DNA of 64,000 nt from Vibrio nitrifigilis (lineage in GTDB: Bacteria > Pseudomonadota > Gammaproteobacteria > Enterobacterales > Vibrionaceae): NCBI RefSeq assembly GCF_015686695.1, contig NZ_JADPMR010000001.1:1674001-1738000 (forward strand). Direction: 5' to 3'. Below are positions 39,001 to 45,326 of the stretch, piece by piece (within the stretch, counting starts at the first letter, position 1; each line of letters begins with the position of its first letter). A program made the position numbers and the translations under genes. The notes under the pieces are model-generated. The model had not been told where the DNA came from, did no database searches, and worked only from the letters and a program-made list of their open reading frames with translations.

Positions 39001-40929
39001 GCGCTTAAAGCCTACCTTACCGCGCGTTTGCCAGAGTATATGGTGCCAGTGGCTTATGTTAAGCTGCCCGCTTTACCATTAACCCCGAACGGTAAGCTCG
39101 ATTATCGATCGTTACCTCATCCGCAGCAAAGTGACTTCGTCACACAAAGATATGAGGCTCCAGAGGGAGAGGTTGAAATTCATTTAGCTCAAATTTGGCA
39201 ACGTTTGCTTGGTGTTAATCAAGTGGGTCGTCAAGATAGCTTTTTTGAGCTTGGCGGTCACTCAATGTTGGCTGTGCAATTCTTAAATGAAGCGCGTCAG
39301 TTGGGCTATGAATTAAGCCTATCGTCACTGTTTACTTCTTCTAAGCTGGTGGATATTGCCGATTCTATTCAACGCCAAGGTCAGCAAGCGGATACTGCAG
39401 TGGCACTGAGACCGATAGAGGGCGATCAACGAGCGCTATTTATTGTGCCGGAAGCCAGTGGGGAAATGATGTATGCGCCTTTATTTGCTGCTTATATCGA
39501 TAGCGATATCCCCGTTTACGGTTTGCAAGCGCCAGATCGTACAGAAGCACCATTTAAAACTGTTGAAGCTGCTGCCGCTCGATTTGCCCGTATTATGTGT
39601 CGTACTCAGCCTAAAGGCCCGTACCGTATGACGGGAATCTCTCTTGGCGGTACTTTGGCTTGGGAAATTGCTAAACAGTTATTAGGTCAAGACAAAGAAG
39701 TGGAATATGTAGGTATCGTTGATACGACGGCGATTAAACCTCAGGTGGCGCGCCACCAGCAACGTGATTCAATGACCGATGATCAACAACTGCGAGCAAT
39801 GAGCAAAGAAGTGTTCGATGGTCTAGCGGCGGATATCTTGAGTTTAAATGAAGATAATACCCCAGAAGACAACGATAAAACTTGGTTTGATTATTATCTT
39901 ATGGCTGCAGAAATGGGCATTCTTCCTTCAGGGTGGAGTGAGCATTATTATCGTCAATGGTTGTTGCATAGAGAAGGGATTTTAGCCGCTGATTATCAAT
40001 ATCGTTCTTTACCTTTGGAGATGGACTTACTGATAGCGGAACTGCGCCCTGAGCATGAAACAGCTGAAGACGCCCGATTCCTGTGTTGGGATCGCTTCAT
40101 GGAACCGGAAAATATCCGTACGGCGTTAATAAAAGAAACGAACCACTATCACGTGTTCGTTGAACCTTATATTGGCTACATGGGGGAAGCCATTTCTCAA
40201 GGCATTCACCAGCGAGAAGATGAAGTTATCAAGCAACGGCCACTAACGCAGGATAAAGGCTATCAAGCGATCACCGTATTGCAATCATCTTCAAGTGCAA
40301 CCAAGATATGTGTTTACCTTCTGGATCCGTGCGCTTTAGTGACAGGGACGGATAACATTGTGCAGCAGTTTGATGCTTCATGGAACGTCATTGGTATCAA
40401 TCCACGCGGTATCTATGATACTTCAGTACCTCACACTACGGTTGACGCCGCCGCATCTTGTTACTGGCATGCGTTACAAGCGAATCTCTCTGTTGATTTA
40501 CCGGTTACCATTATTGGAGAACACCAAAACGGCTGGATAGCTGAGCAATTAGCCCAACTGATGGTACAAGAACAGCGTAATGTTGAAACGGTCTGTTTGT
40601 TGAATCCACCGCAGCAAAGTACGTGTGATGTGACAAATCTTGAGGCGATGGCATGGTTTGTCGCGCAAATGTCGATACTCGGGCGAGTAAGTGGTGTGAC
40701 CGAAAGTGATCTACAACAAATCGATCATCATGAAAGAGTCGCCATGTTGCATCAAATGTATGAGTCTCAGTTAACACTCGACCAGTTTGAGCGACTGCTT
40801 TATGTTGTGGCAACGCAACTACGCATGCCAAATATTGGCTCGGCGAACAGTTTAGAAGTAAATGATATCGCGATATCTAAACTGACGGGAGTTACTTCAA
40901 AGCTGATTAACCAATTGGTGAAAAACTAA
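33031..40929 (+). CDS. Two-module NRPS: EntF-like C-A(Leu)-T-E/C-A(Leu)-T-TE-degenerate TE
   Basis: The protein is 2632 residues from ATG 33031. The N-terminal C domain is the paralogue of that in the 27781 gene (HHLVMDGFG at 151). A1 (about 464-964) and A2 (about 1527-2030) both read D-A-W-F-L-G-N-V-V-K, Leu. Carrier Ser residues are 1009 and 2078. Between them an E/C domain has HHMLAEKGD (1113) and HHLCFDH (1231), predicting D-Leu then Leu. TE1 is intact (GISLGG, Ser2204; NHYHVF near its end). TE2 has lost its whole triad: GHSFGG has become GEHQNG (His2498 in place of Ser), the Asp is Asn (LLNPP), and the C-terminal His is absent. The expected product is acyl-D-Leu-Leu, free or cyclic. It is probably a separate transcription unit, given the preceding AT-rich gap and the terminator at 32923. 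Confidence 0.9.
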   Translation: MIDLNRSSNNFGEQQSVALPLTAAQQGIWFAQQLNNEADAKVFKVIEYIEINGPIEAPLLVKAIQHVHSETDALQMNFTVATGGDVWQTYHPRSCLVDVVDVSDKPSPQNAAQAWLDHESHRTFDVHNGPLCAFAVIKLANDRYWYFSCAHHLVMDGFGARLFCSRVADVYTALAQQQAVPDCPFTPLHDVIELETQYQDSRQFSKDETYWCEQMDHRPAALSLSNRHETCVEIVRRQSYLPRRLHQKLIALAHTLHSPLPQLLITLNALYLARITHQQDVVIGCPMTGRRQKAARLCPSMMSNVLPLRLTISPECCLAELVDQVNAKVMSMVRHQAYRGETLATKLGLVSQTESLCLTHINILPFDYTMTFAGHSVQAHNLALGPIEDLAINICDRGEQSGLELCLDANRSLYSDEELEARFTRIMSFYEQSVEQELTTNIGVFPILSEQDKTHWSKSNATELNFGAFQPVYQLIEQQAQHHPDLIALKTKHDVVTYSQLNRRANQLAHFLRNEGVCAEQKVAVCCDRSIEWVTALLAILKAGGAYIPIDPAYPNERIEYMLENSQPNVLITDGIVDFSVMPYQQSNEVPLINVVRDSAQWSQQSEQNLDLSDTSSHDLAYIIYTSGSTGKPKGVQVEHHTLTNLIHWHNHTFNVKQGTGASSVAGMGFDAAVWEVWPPLSAGGCLHMPSVSVSSDPQQLLDWWIDQPIEVGFLPTPIAELAMARDIAPSTLRYLLVGGDKLTRHPADDKHYQLVNNYGPTETTVVATSGVMKSSGTLDIGGPIANTRIYILDDRLQPVPLGVTGEIYIGGAGVARGYLNLPEQTEQRFIADPFTHCLDAKMYRTGDLGCWRDDGTITYQGRNDSQVKIRGFRIELGEIANALQQCEGVVSAVVIAQGQHEDNKRLIAYYTSEQLALDNQGLQQHLSQLLPGYMVPAAYVYLADIPLTANGKVDYRQLPEPDTSAFIQRKFEAPETELECLLANIWQDLLGVASVGRHDNFFELGGHSLLAVRLIDQLRQHGYSLAIKSLFTYPTLEQLAKSLAASDHQTLFNQVPENKIPKGCRTITPALLSLIELTQEQINMVVEAMPGGAENIQDIYPLAPLQEGILFHHMLAEKGDPYITRAIKAFPDRSALDAFVHALQAVIERHDILRTAILWDKLEQPVQVVCRHVELDVDTLYFDEQDKVAALKERFDPDITRINVQSAPMMELHATQDPDNERWLLCLMMHHLCFDHTTLELMMEEVQAHILGCEAQLPAPLPFRNFVYESRKNIDIAAQTAYFSERFADIDEPCAPFGLLEVQGNGSDISELRVPLNDTLAKEVRKVAKQTGVSTASLFHLAWAMVLRAATGTDDITFGTVLFGRMAAGDGANRVLGMFLNTLPLRLQLEALTVTQAVYETHQRLAELLDYEHASLSLAQQCSGLSQQTPLFSALINYRYDGGSSQLEFESAPVDLVYAEERTNYPMVMSVNDNPGKGFSLDLQVAAHVGCERVSDMVIMALRGIVESLSSAPHLQLNQVNVLSQQQVHTLVNELNQTQLTLNPSDTLVSLFIQHALAYPNDVAIITETKQITYGELERQTNQLSRYLRAQGVDKDQRVAVCFDRSVDSVLAMLAVLKSGAAYIPMDPHYPAERLQYMVENSQPSLVLTDGVIDLGAVLVQQDVEIVNTLRDTQWQNESNAGLPHHVEPDDLAYIIYTSGSTGKPKGVMVEHGNLNHLIQWHNHRFALQRGTHASAVAGVGFDASVWEMWPPLAVGGTLHLPSIAVSRDPEQLIAWWQQAPLEVGFLSTPIAELVLKRRLTHPSLRYLLVGGDRLNIAPPEQCTYQLINNYGPTETTVVATSGEITATNKTLDIGQPISNTAIYILDAHGQLLPRGVAGEIYIGGKGVARGYLDLPEMTSQRFLPDRFSTTSNARMYRTGDLGRWLDNGTIEYLGRNDSQVKIRGFRIELGEISATLGTHGGVEEAVVTVTQTDNKQLIAHYVGQAQASALKAYLTARLPEYMVPVAYVKLPALPLTPNGKLDYRSLPHPQQSDFVTQRYEAPEGEVEIHLAQIWQRLLGVNQVGRQDSFFELGGHSMLAVQFLNEARQLGYELSLSSLFTSSKLVDIADSIQRQGQQADTAVALRPIEGDQRALFIVPEASGEMMYAPLFAAYIDSDIPVYGLQAPDRTEAPFKTVEAAAARFARIMCRTQPKGPYRMTGISLGGTLAWEIAKQLLGQDKEVEYVGIVDTTAIKPQVARHQQRDSMTDDQQLRAMSKEVFDGLAADILSLNEDNTPEDNDKTWFDYYLMAAEMGILPSGWSEHYYRQWLLHREGILAADYQYRSLPLEMDLLIAELRPEHETAEDARFLCWDRFMEPENIRTALIKETNHYHVFVEPYIGYMGEAISQGIHQREDEVIKQRPLTQDKGYQAITVLQSSSSATKICVYLLDPCALVTGTDNIVQQFDASWNVIGINPRGIYDTSVPHTTVDAAASCYWHALQANLSVDLPVTIIGEHQNGWIAEQLAQLMVQEQRNVETVCLLNPPQQSTCDVTNLEAMAWFVAQMSILGRVSGVTESDLQQIDHHERVAMLHQMYESQLTLDQFERLLYVVATQLRMPNIGSANSLEVNDIAISKLTGVTSKLINQLVKN

Positions 40930-40937
40930 GTAGAGAT

Positions 40938-40974
40938 GGGAGTAGTGGGTTGGCCATTACTCCCTTTCATTGTT
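40938..40974 (+). terminator. Intrinsic terminator of the NRPS locus
   Basis: GGGAGTAGTGG (40938-40948) pairs with CCATTACTCCC (40954-40964) through 11 bp with one G-T wobble and a 5-base loop, followed by TTTCATTGTT. It starts 9 bases after the NRPS stop and marks the right edge of the biosynthetic locus. Confidence 0.65.
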
Positions 40975-41110
40975 CATCATACCCACGTTGATTTATTGTC
41001 TCACCTCCGGTGATAGTTTTAATTAATAGACAAAGCTCTTGTTTCTACTATATTTATACTATACGTAAGTGACTTTCTGAGGTTACTTACTTATCGATAC
41101 CTTTATCTAA

Positions 41111-41130
41111 TACTGTTTTTTTATACAGTT
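41111..41130 (+). promoter_or_regulatory. LexA (SOS) box 1
   Basis: TACTGTTTTTTTATACAGTT matches the enterobacterial/vibrio LexA operator CTGT-N8-ACAG, including the outer TA. It lies 5 bases upstream of a -35 hexamer. Confidence 0.75.
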
Positions 41131-41135
41131 TACTG

Positions 41136-41163
41136 TTGACACTTTTTTATACAGTTGTATTCT
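41136..41163 (+). promoter_or_regulatory. Sigma-70 promoter between two LexA boxes
   Basis: -35 TTGACA (41136-41141), a 16-base spacer and -10 TATTCT (41158-41163). The predicted start near 41170 leaves a short leader before the strong SD at 41182-41189. Confidence 0.65.
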
Positions 41164-41179
41164 GTACGTATGTACAGTG
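41160..41179 (+). promoter_or_regulatory. LexA (SOS) box 2, overlapping the -10
   Basis: TTCTGTACGTATGTACAGTG again matches CTGT-N8-ACAG with a fully symmetric core (CTGTAC/GTACAG). LexA bound here would block RNA polymerase directly. Confidence 0.75.
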
Positions 41180-41196
41180 GTAAAGGAGGTAGCTAT

Positions 41197-41421
41197 ATGT
41201 TGTGGGAAACCATGGAACGCGTTAACCGCCTGCGCCAAAAGGCGATGTCAGATCCAGAATTTCTTGAATCAGCAAAAGAGCATGAGGACACGCTCAAATG
41301 GGTTGAACAAGAATTTGAACCCAAACGGTACCGAAGAGAAAAGGTTAAGAAAGCAAAAACGCTGGCTGATATTTATGAGAAAGCGGCGTTTGGTGACAAT
41401 CCATCGGGTACAGAACATTAA
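41197..41421 (+). CDS. Small charged protein under predicted SOS control, function unknown
   Basis: The protein is 74 residues; ATG 41197 is chosen because AAAGGAGGT ends 7 bases before it. I do not recognise a family. It is very hydrophilic and predicted helical, with many Glu, Lys and Arg, a Lys/Arg-rich centre (RYRREKVKKAK) and no signal or membrane segment, so it is cytosolic and could bind nucleic acid or a protein partner. It is a single-gene unit: two LexA boxes and a promoter in front, a strong terminator 12 bases behind. It does not resemble SulA, DinI, YebG or TisB as I remember them. LexA control suggests a role in the DNA-damage response, perhaps as a checkpoint or inhibitor protein; that is inference from the promoter only. 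Confidence 0.8.
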   Translation: MLWETMERVNRLRQKAMSDPEFLESAKEHEDTLKWVEQEFEPKRYRREKVKKAKTLADIYEKAAFGDNPSGTEH

Positions 41422-41432
41422 TATTATTTAAG

Positions 41433-41461
41433 AGGAGCTCATATGAGCTCCTTTTTTATTT
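41433..41461 (+). terminator. Intrinsic terminator of the SOS gene
   Basis: AGGAGCTC and GAGCTCCT form a perfect 8-bp stem around an ATAT loop, followed by TTTTTTATT. Confidence 0.85.
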
Positions 41462-41701
41462 TATTTATGACACCAAAAAGTAGATAAAATGTGTGGCGCG
41501 ATTTATTCGTGGGAGTCATTTCCAGATTATATGCTGCTAGTTCAATATTTTTATGTCGCTCGTTGCATTTGTGTCTTAAATCTATGAATTACCCACTTTG
41601 GGTTATCGATTTATAACTTTGGTAGTAGCAGACAAGCCGATCCTTACTAAACTAATTTCAAGCAAAGCTAACTTTCACTCTGGCTAGTGCGTGAGGTAAG
41701 C

Positions 41702-42724
41702 ATGACACGTCGACAAGTGATTAAACTTGGGTGGCTCATCGGATTATTGGTCATTATTATTGCAGTCTTAACGATACGAAGGCTGGGAGCGCCTATTGGC
41801 AATAATAAACCTGTTCAATCCCAGCCCATCAAAATTGGCGTGTCTCAAACTCCTCTTTCTTCACCACTTATCGTCGCCAAAAGTCTTGGTTTGTTCAAAT
41901 TACAAGGGCTCAATGTTGAATTAGTTCCATGTAATGGCGGAGTGGCATGTGTTAATGACCTCTTTAATCACCATGTCGAATACGCTACCGCGTCTGAATC
42001 TGTGGTGATGTTTCGCAGCTTTCATCGCGACGACTTTGCCATAGTGACGAGTTTTGTGAGCTCTGATAATGATGTCAAGTTGCTGGCATTTGCCCACAAC
42101 GGAGCAGAACACATTAGTGATCTGGTGGGTAAAAAAATTGGGGTTATCAAAGCCAGTGCAAGTGAGTTTTATTTAGACTCAGTGCTTATTGCATCAGGGC
42201 TGAATACCGACGAGGTAACTAAAATTTACTACCCTCCTGAACGTTTGGATCAAGCATTGATTAACCATAGTGTTGATGCGATTTCGGTTTGGGAACCTTG
42301 GGGATACAAAATCAAAATGGGGGTTGATAAAGAGGTCACGAATTTAGGCTTAGCAGGCATATATGATTTATCCTTTAACCTAATCGCAATGAAGGATGAC
42401 ACTAAACACAGACAAGCGCAGGATCTTGCCATCTTGGAGGCATTGAGGGCTGCTAATTTGTGGATAGATCAGCATCCGGATAAAGCGCAGCAGGTCATAG
42501 CAAGTAAATTGGGGTTAGAACAGCGTCAATTGGATTGGTCTTGGCAAGATTACTCATTCCGTTTGTCGTTGGGCAATTCAATTCTGACAAATTTAGAACT
42601 ACAAGCGCGGTGGGCGATGGATAATAAATTGGTTTCTGGAATGATGCCAGACTATCGTAACTTTTTAGATTCACATGCTTTAAAGCAACTGATTCGGCTT
42701 GAGCAAGGTGAGGTCGTCAAATAA
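41702..42724 (+). CDS. Membrane-anchored or secreted substrate-binding protein (NMT1/SsuA/TauA type)
   Basis: The protein is 340 residues from ATG 41702, with SD GAGGTAAG; a GTG 15 bases upstream is less likely. The N-terminus has Arg-Arg-Gln then a hydrophobic segment (about residues 9-27), a signal peptide or membrane anchor facing the periplasm. The rest resembles periplasmic binding proteins for nitrate, sulfonate, taurine or thiamine precursor: IKIGVSQTPLSSPLIVAKSLGLFKLQGLNVELV at the start of the first lobe, then DLVGKKIGVIKASASEF and VDAISVWEPWGYK. No ABC permease or ATPase is adjacent. Instead its stop overlaps the start of a GGDEF protein (TAATG), so it probably acts as the sensor that reports a ligand to that cyclase. 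The ligand is unknown. Confidence 0.8.
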   Translation: MTRRQVIKLGWLIGLLVIIIAVLTIRRLGAPIGNNKPVQSQPIKIGVSQTPLSSPLIVAKSLGLFKLQGLNVELVPCNGGVACVNDLFNHHVEYATASESVVMFRSFHRDDFAIVTSFVSSDNDVKLLAFAHNGAEHISDLVGKKIGVIKASASEFYLDSVLIASGLNTDEVTKIYYPPERLDQALINHSVDAISVWEPWGYKIKMGVDKEVTNLGLAGIYDLSFNLIAMKDDTKHRQAQDLAILEALRAANLWIDQHPDKAQQVIASKLGLEQRQLDWSWQDYSFRLSLGNSILTNLELQARWAMDNKLVSGMMPDYRNFLDSHALKQLIRLEQGEVVK

Positions 42725-44064
42725 TGATCAATTCCATAACAAAAAAATTAACGATTTTGTTTGTTTCTGCCATCTTACTCGTTGGGTTTATTGCTTTTTC
42801 TATCGGTAATTTGTGGTATGAACAAAATACAACATTTGTCGAGTTACAACGGATTACTGAAATTCAACGAGATGTAGACGGATTACGCAGTCAATTGTGG
42901 GTTTTTCTACAATATGACGATCAAAAAAGTTTAGAACAGGTATACAAAGCGCAAAAGAAATTAGATGCAACGTTAAAATCACCAGTCGATGTGACCTTTA
43001 GGGTAGATAAGCTGATTAAGATGAATAACAGCTTAGCCACGTTACTAACGCAAGAAAGAACCATGGTGGCCCGAGATAAAAGGTTCGTGACATCTTCTTT
43101 AACCCGATTTGTTGGTACCAGTGAACTGTTACACTCTCGATATAATATGATTGTACAAAATATGACTGAAGAGCTCATTTATTTACAACAAATGGTGTTA
43201 GAAAAGAGCAATAAAAATCAAAGTTTCTCTGTCGTCTCTGCGTTAATACAACAGGTCATATTAGGGGTTATCGTATGTAGCCTTGCTTTTATGATCCTCA
43301 GAAGATTCAAACACGGTTTCACGTTAATGAAACAAGGTATATCAGATCTTGCCAAAGGCGACTTAGACAGCCGTTTGTCACACCACAATTTGGATTCAGA
43401 ATTTGTTACCTTAGCTAAATTCTTTAACCAGATGAAAGTTTCACTACAGAATACGACGTATTCGAAAGAAGAACTTCAAAGTGAGGTAGAAAGGCAGACT
43501 TACAAACTACAAAAACAGAAGGAACGACTACGGTTTTTGTCAGAAAAAGATGCGCTGTCTGGCTTATATAATCGTCGCGCACTGAAAGATAACCTTAATA
43601 AAGCGATTATTCAGGCAAGACGTACTCACTTAAAGTTGGCCGTGTTGTTCATTGATCTGGATAAATTTAAACACGTTAACGATAATTTTGGTCACGATGC
43701 CGGAGATAAAGTGATCGTCACGATTGCAGAACGGTTAAATGCGAATCTGCGTGAGTCTGACTTTTGTGGTCGTTTTGGTGGTGATGAATTTATTGTTTGC
43801 CTTGACTTGCTCAATGATTACCAAGGCGTTAAAGAAAAGGCATTACAACTTATCGATGAACTGACTCAACCAATCGAATTAAAAGATGGCTCAGTGACGA
43901 GGGTTGGTGCAAGCATTGGTATTTCTCTCTATCCGTTACAAGGCAATGATGCTGTGCAGCTTATTAAGGCTGCCGACCAAGCTATGTATCAAGCAAAAAG
44001 CAAGAGGGATGGTTCTTATTGCTGTGCTCTTATGGATGAGATCGAACAAGCGCAGTTGGGGTAA
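42724..44064 (+). CDS. Membrane diguanylate cyclase with HAMP domain
   Basis: The protein is 446 residues. A first membrane segment (about 8-28), a periplasmic domain (about 30-175) and a second segment (about 176-195) are followed by a HAMP-like linker, a short coiled coil and a GGDEF domain with intact FGGDEF (352-356). An RESD motif five residues earlier fits the RxxD inhibitory site for c-di-GMP. It should make c-di-GMP from GTP at the cytoplasmic face, with feedback inhibition. It is translationally coupled to the preceding substrate-binding protein, whose ligand state probably controls the periplasmic domain. No EAL domain is present. The gene ends inside a strong hairpin. Confidence 0.9.
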   Translation: MINSITKKLTILFVSAILLVGFIAFSIGNLWYEQNTTFVELQRITEIQRDVDGLRSQLWVFLQYDDQKSLEQVYKAQKKLDATLKSPVDVTFRVDKLIKMNNSLATLLTQERTMVARDKRFVTSSLTRFVGTSELLHSRYNMIVQNMTEELIYLQQMVLEKSNKNQSFSVVSALIQQVILGVIVCSLAFMILRRFKHGFTLMKQGISDLAKGDLDSRLSHHNLDSEFVTLAKFFNQMKVSLQNTTYSKEELQSEVERQTYKLQKQKERLRFLSEKDALSGLYNRRALKDNLNKAIIQARRTHLKLAVLFIDLDKFKHVNDNFGHDAGDKVIVTIAERLNANLRESDFCGRFGGDEFIVCLDLLNDYQGVKEKALQLIDELTQPIELKDGSVTRVGASIGISLYPLQGNDAVQLIKAADQAMYQAKSKRDGSYCCALMDEIEQAQLG

Positions 44065-44076
44065 CCCAACTGCGCT
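44049..44076 (+). terminator. Hairpin across the cyclase stop codon, probable terminator
   Basis: AGCGCAGTTGGG (44049-44060) and CCCAACTGCGCT (44065-44076) form a perfect 12-bp stem with a GTAA loop that contains the stop codon. The T tract is poor on both strands, so it may serve mainly as 3' end protection between convergent genes. Confidence 0.55.
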
Positions 44077-44109
44077 GTGTCACTTAGCTTAGCAAGTCAT
44101 TAAGCGATG

Positions 44110-44658
44110 TTAAACATCTGCTTTTTTAACGTAATAAGGATTAGAAAATTTCTTCGGTGCGCCTAATTCGGAGTGCACTAACTTATTCCATAATGTCTTA
44201 TCAAATGTGCCTTTCGGAATCGAAGGGTAGAGTGTTTCTAGCTCTTCCCGTGCAAGATTTATAAACTCTTTCTTTTTGATTTGGTTGTAGCGTTTAACAA
44301 CCCGATTATATTTACGCATCCATTCTAATTTAAACGCTTTTAAACGTTGCTCAGCCTCTTCCAGTGGCATTCGAGACAAATAAATACGTTTATAAGCCAC
44401 TTTACGATCAATCATGGTTAGAATAGTGGTCTGAATATAACGGCCATGATGGGTAATGGATATCTCTTCTTCTGTAAAGGGAACAAGACACCAGCCTTTA
44501 GGCAGAAAATCATTATTACGATACTGCTTATTGCGTTCTGAAAGTGCTTTATGAAGCACTAAGTCTGACGTACCTCTAAAGGTCGCTTGCCATTTTGCGA
44601 TGCGTACCTGAATTGAACCGGGTAGTCGATAGACATTGGTAAATTTATCTGGACTCAT
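44110..44658 (-). CDS. Unrecognised basic protein
   Basis: The protein is 182 residues, ATG start, with no convincing ribosome binding site. I do not recognise the family. It is rich in Lys, Arg and aromatic residues, with no signal peptide or membrane segment. The N-terminal part has alternating basic and hydrophobic residues (VYRLPGSIQVRIAKWQATFR), faintly like small beta-sheet DNA-binding domains of AP2 type. The middle is a predicted long basic helix (EWMRKYNRVVKRYNQIKKK). DNA or RNA binding is therefore plausible but not shown. It is a lone gene, convergent with the cyclase. Confidence 0.65.
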   Translation of the reverse strand: MSPDKFTNVYRLPGSIQVRIAKWQATFRGTSDLVLHKALSERNKQYRNNDFLPKGWCLVPFTEEEISITHHGRYIQTTILTMIDRKVAYKRIYLSRMPLEEAEQRLKAFKLEWMRKYNRVVKRYNQIKKKEFINLAREELETLYPSIPKGTFDKTLWNKLVHSELGAPKKFSNPYYVKKADV

Positions 44659-45326
44659 TGGCTGTAACGGATTTGTTTTCGTTAATGAAAAAACCTAATC
44701 ACAAAATGTGAAATGATCAGGAAATAGTAAATAAAGCAATGACGGTTAAATTAGAGAAATGGAATCGTGCCATTGCTCTTCATTCTATCTTAGTTATTCT
44801 TACTCTGTGTGAGCGAGTTCGCATATTCTAAATCGATTAATCATTCAATTGCGAGTAAACGAAGAATTAATTGCTCGTCATTGTATTAAAAATTAAATAA
44901 TTCTCAACTATAGACATTTATCTTTCGGTAACGTTCCCATAATCAAGTTGCGAAACCTTAAAGTGATACTAACGCATTTGCTTATGGATTCAGTGAATAA
45001 CCGTGTAAAGATTCTGTTATTTTTATCAATATACTCAAATGATCTTATGACATGAGATTTATAGGGTCTTCAATAAGTTCCGACCAAATTCAATGATGCC
45101 ACTAATAGTGGCTCTCTAGCAACGTGTGCTATCAGTAGAATAATGGCCAAGTTTGTCAATAATCAGAAGTGAAAATTCATTCTTTATCAGTCAATTGTCT
45201 CAATAACGTATCAGTTTTTACAAAAATATCATTTATTTCATTAAAATTTGGGAAAAACGTCATGTTTTTGTGTATGATTAGCGCGTTTTTTATCCATGTT
45301 ATTGATATTTGTGTTTTGGGAATGAA
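44659..45326 (+). other. Long intergenic region between divergent genes
   Basis: No gene was found in six frames. It is AT-rich, with a small perfect stem GCCACT-AAT-AGTGGC at 45098-45112. A possible -10 for the downstream cyclase is TATGAT at 45273-45278, with a poorly spaced -35. Nothing else is supported. Confidence 0.4.

Noticed and set aside
27781..40929. Enterobactin/vibriobactin-type siderophore synthetase because of the EntF-like C domains
   Set aside because: A domains here are Leu, not Ser or Thr, and there is no aryl carrier protein, DHB pathway or cyclisation domain in view.
41177..41431. Alternative 84-aa frame over the SOS gene
   Set aside because: The SD and start geometry favour the 74-aa frame; the alternative has no ribosome binding site of its own.
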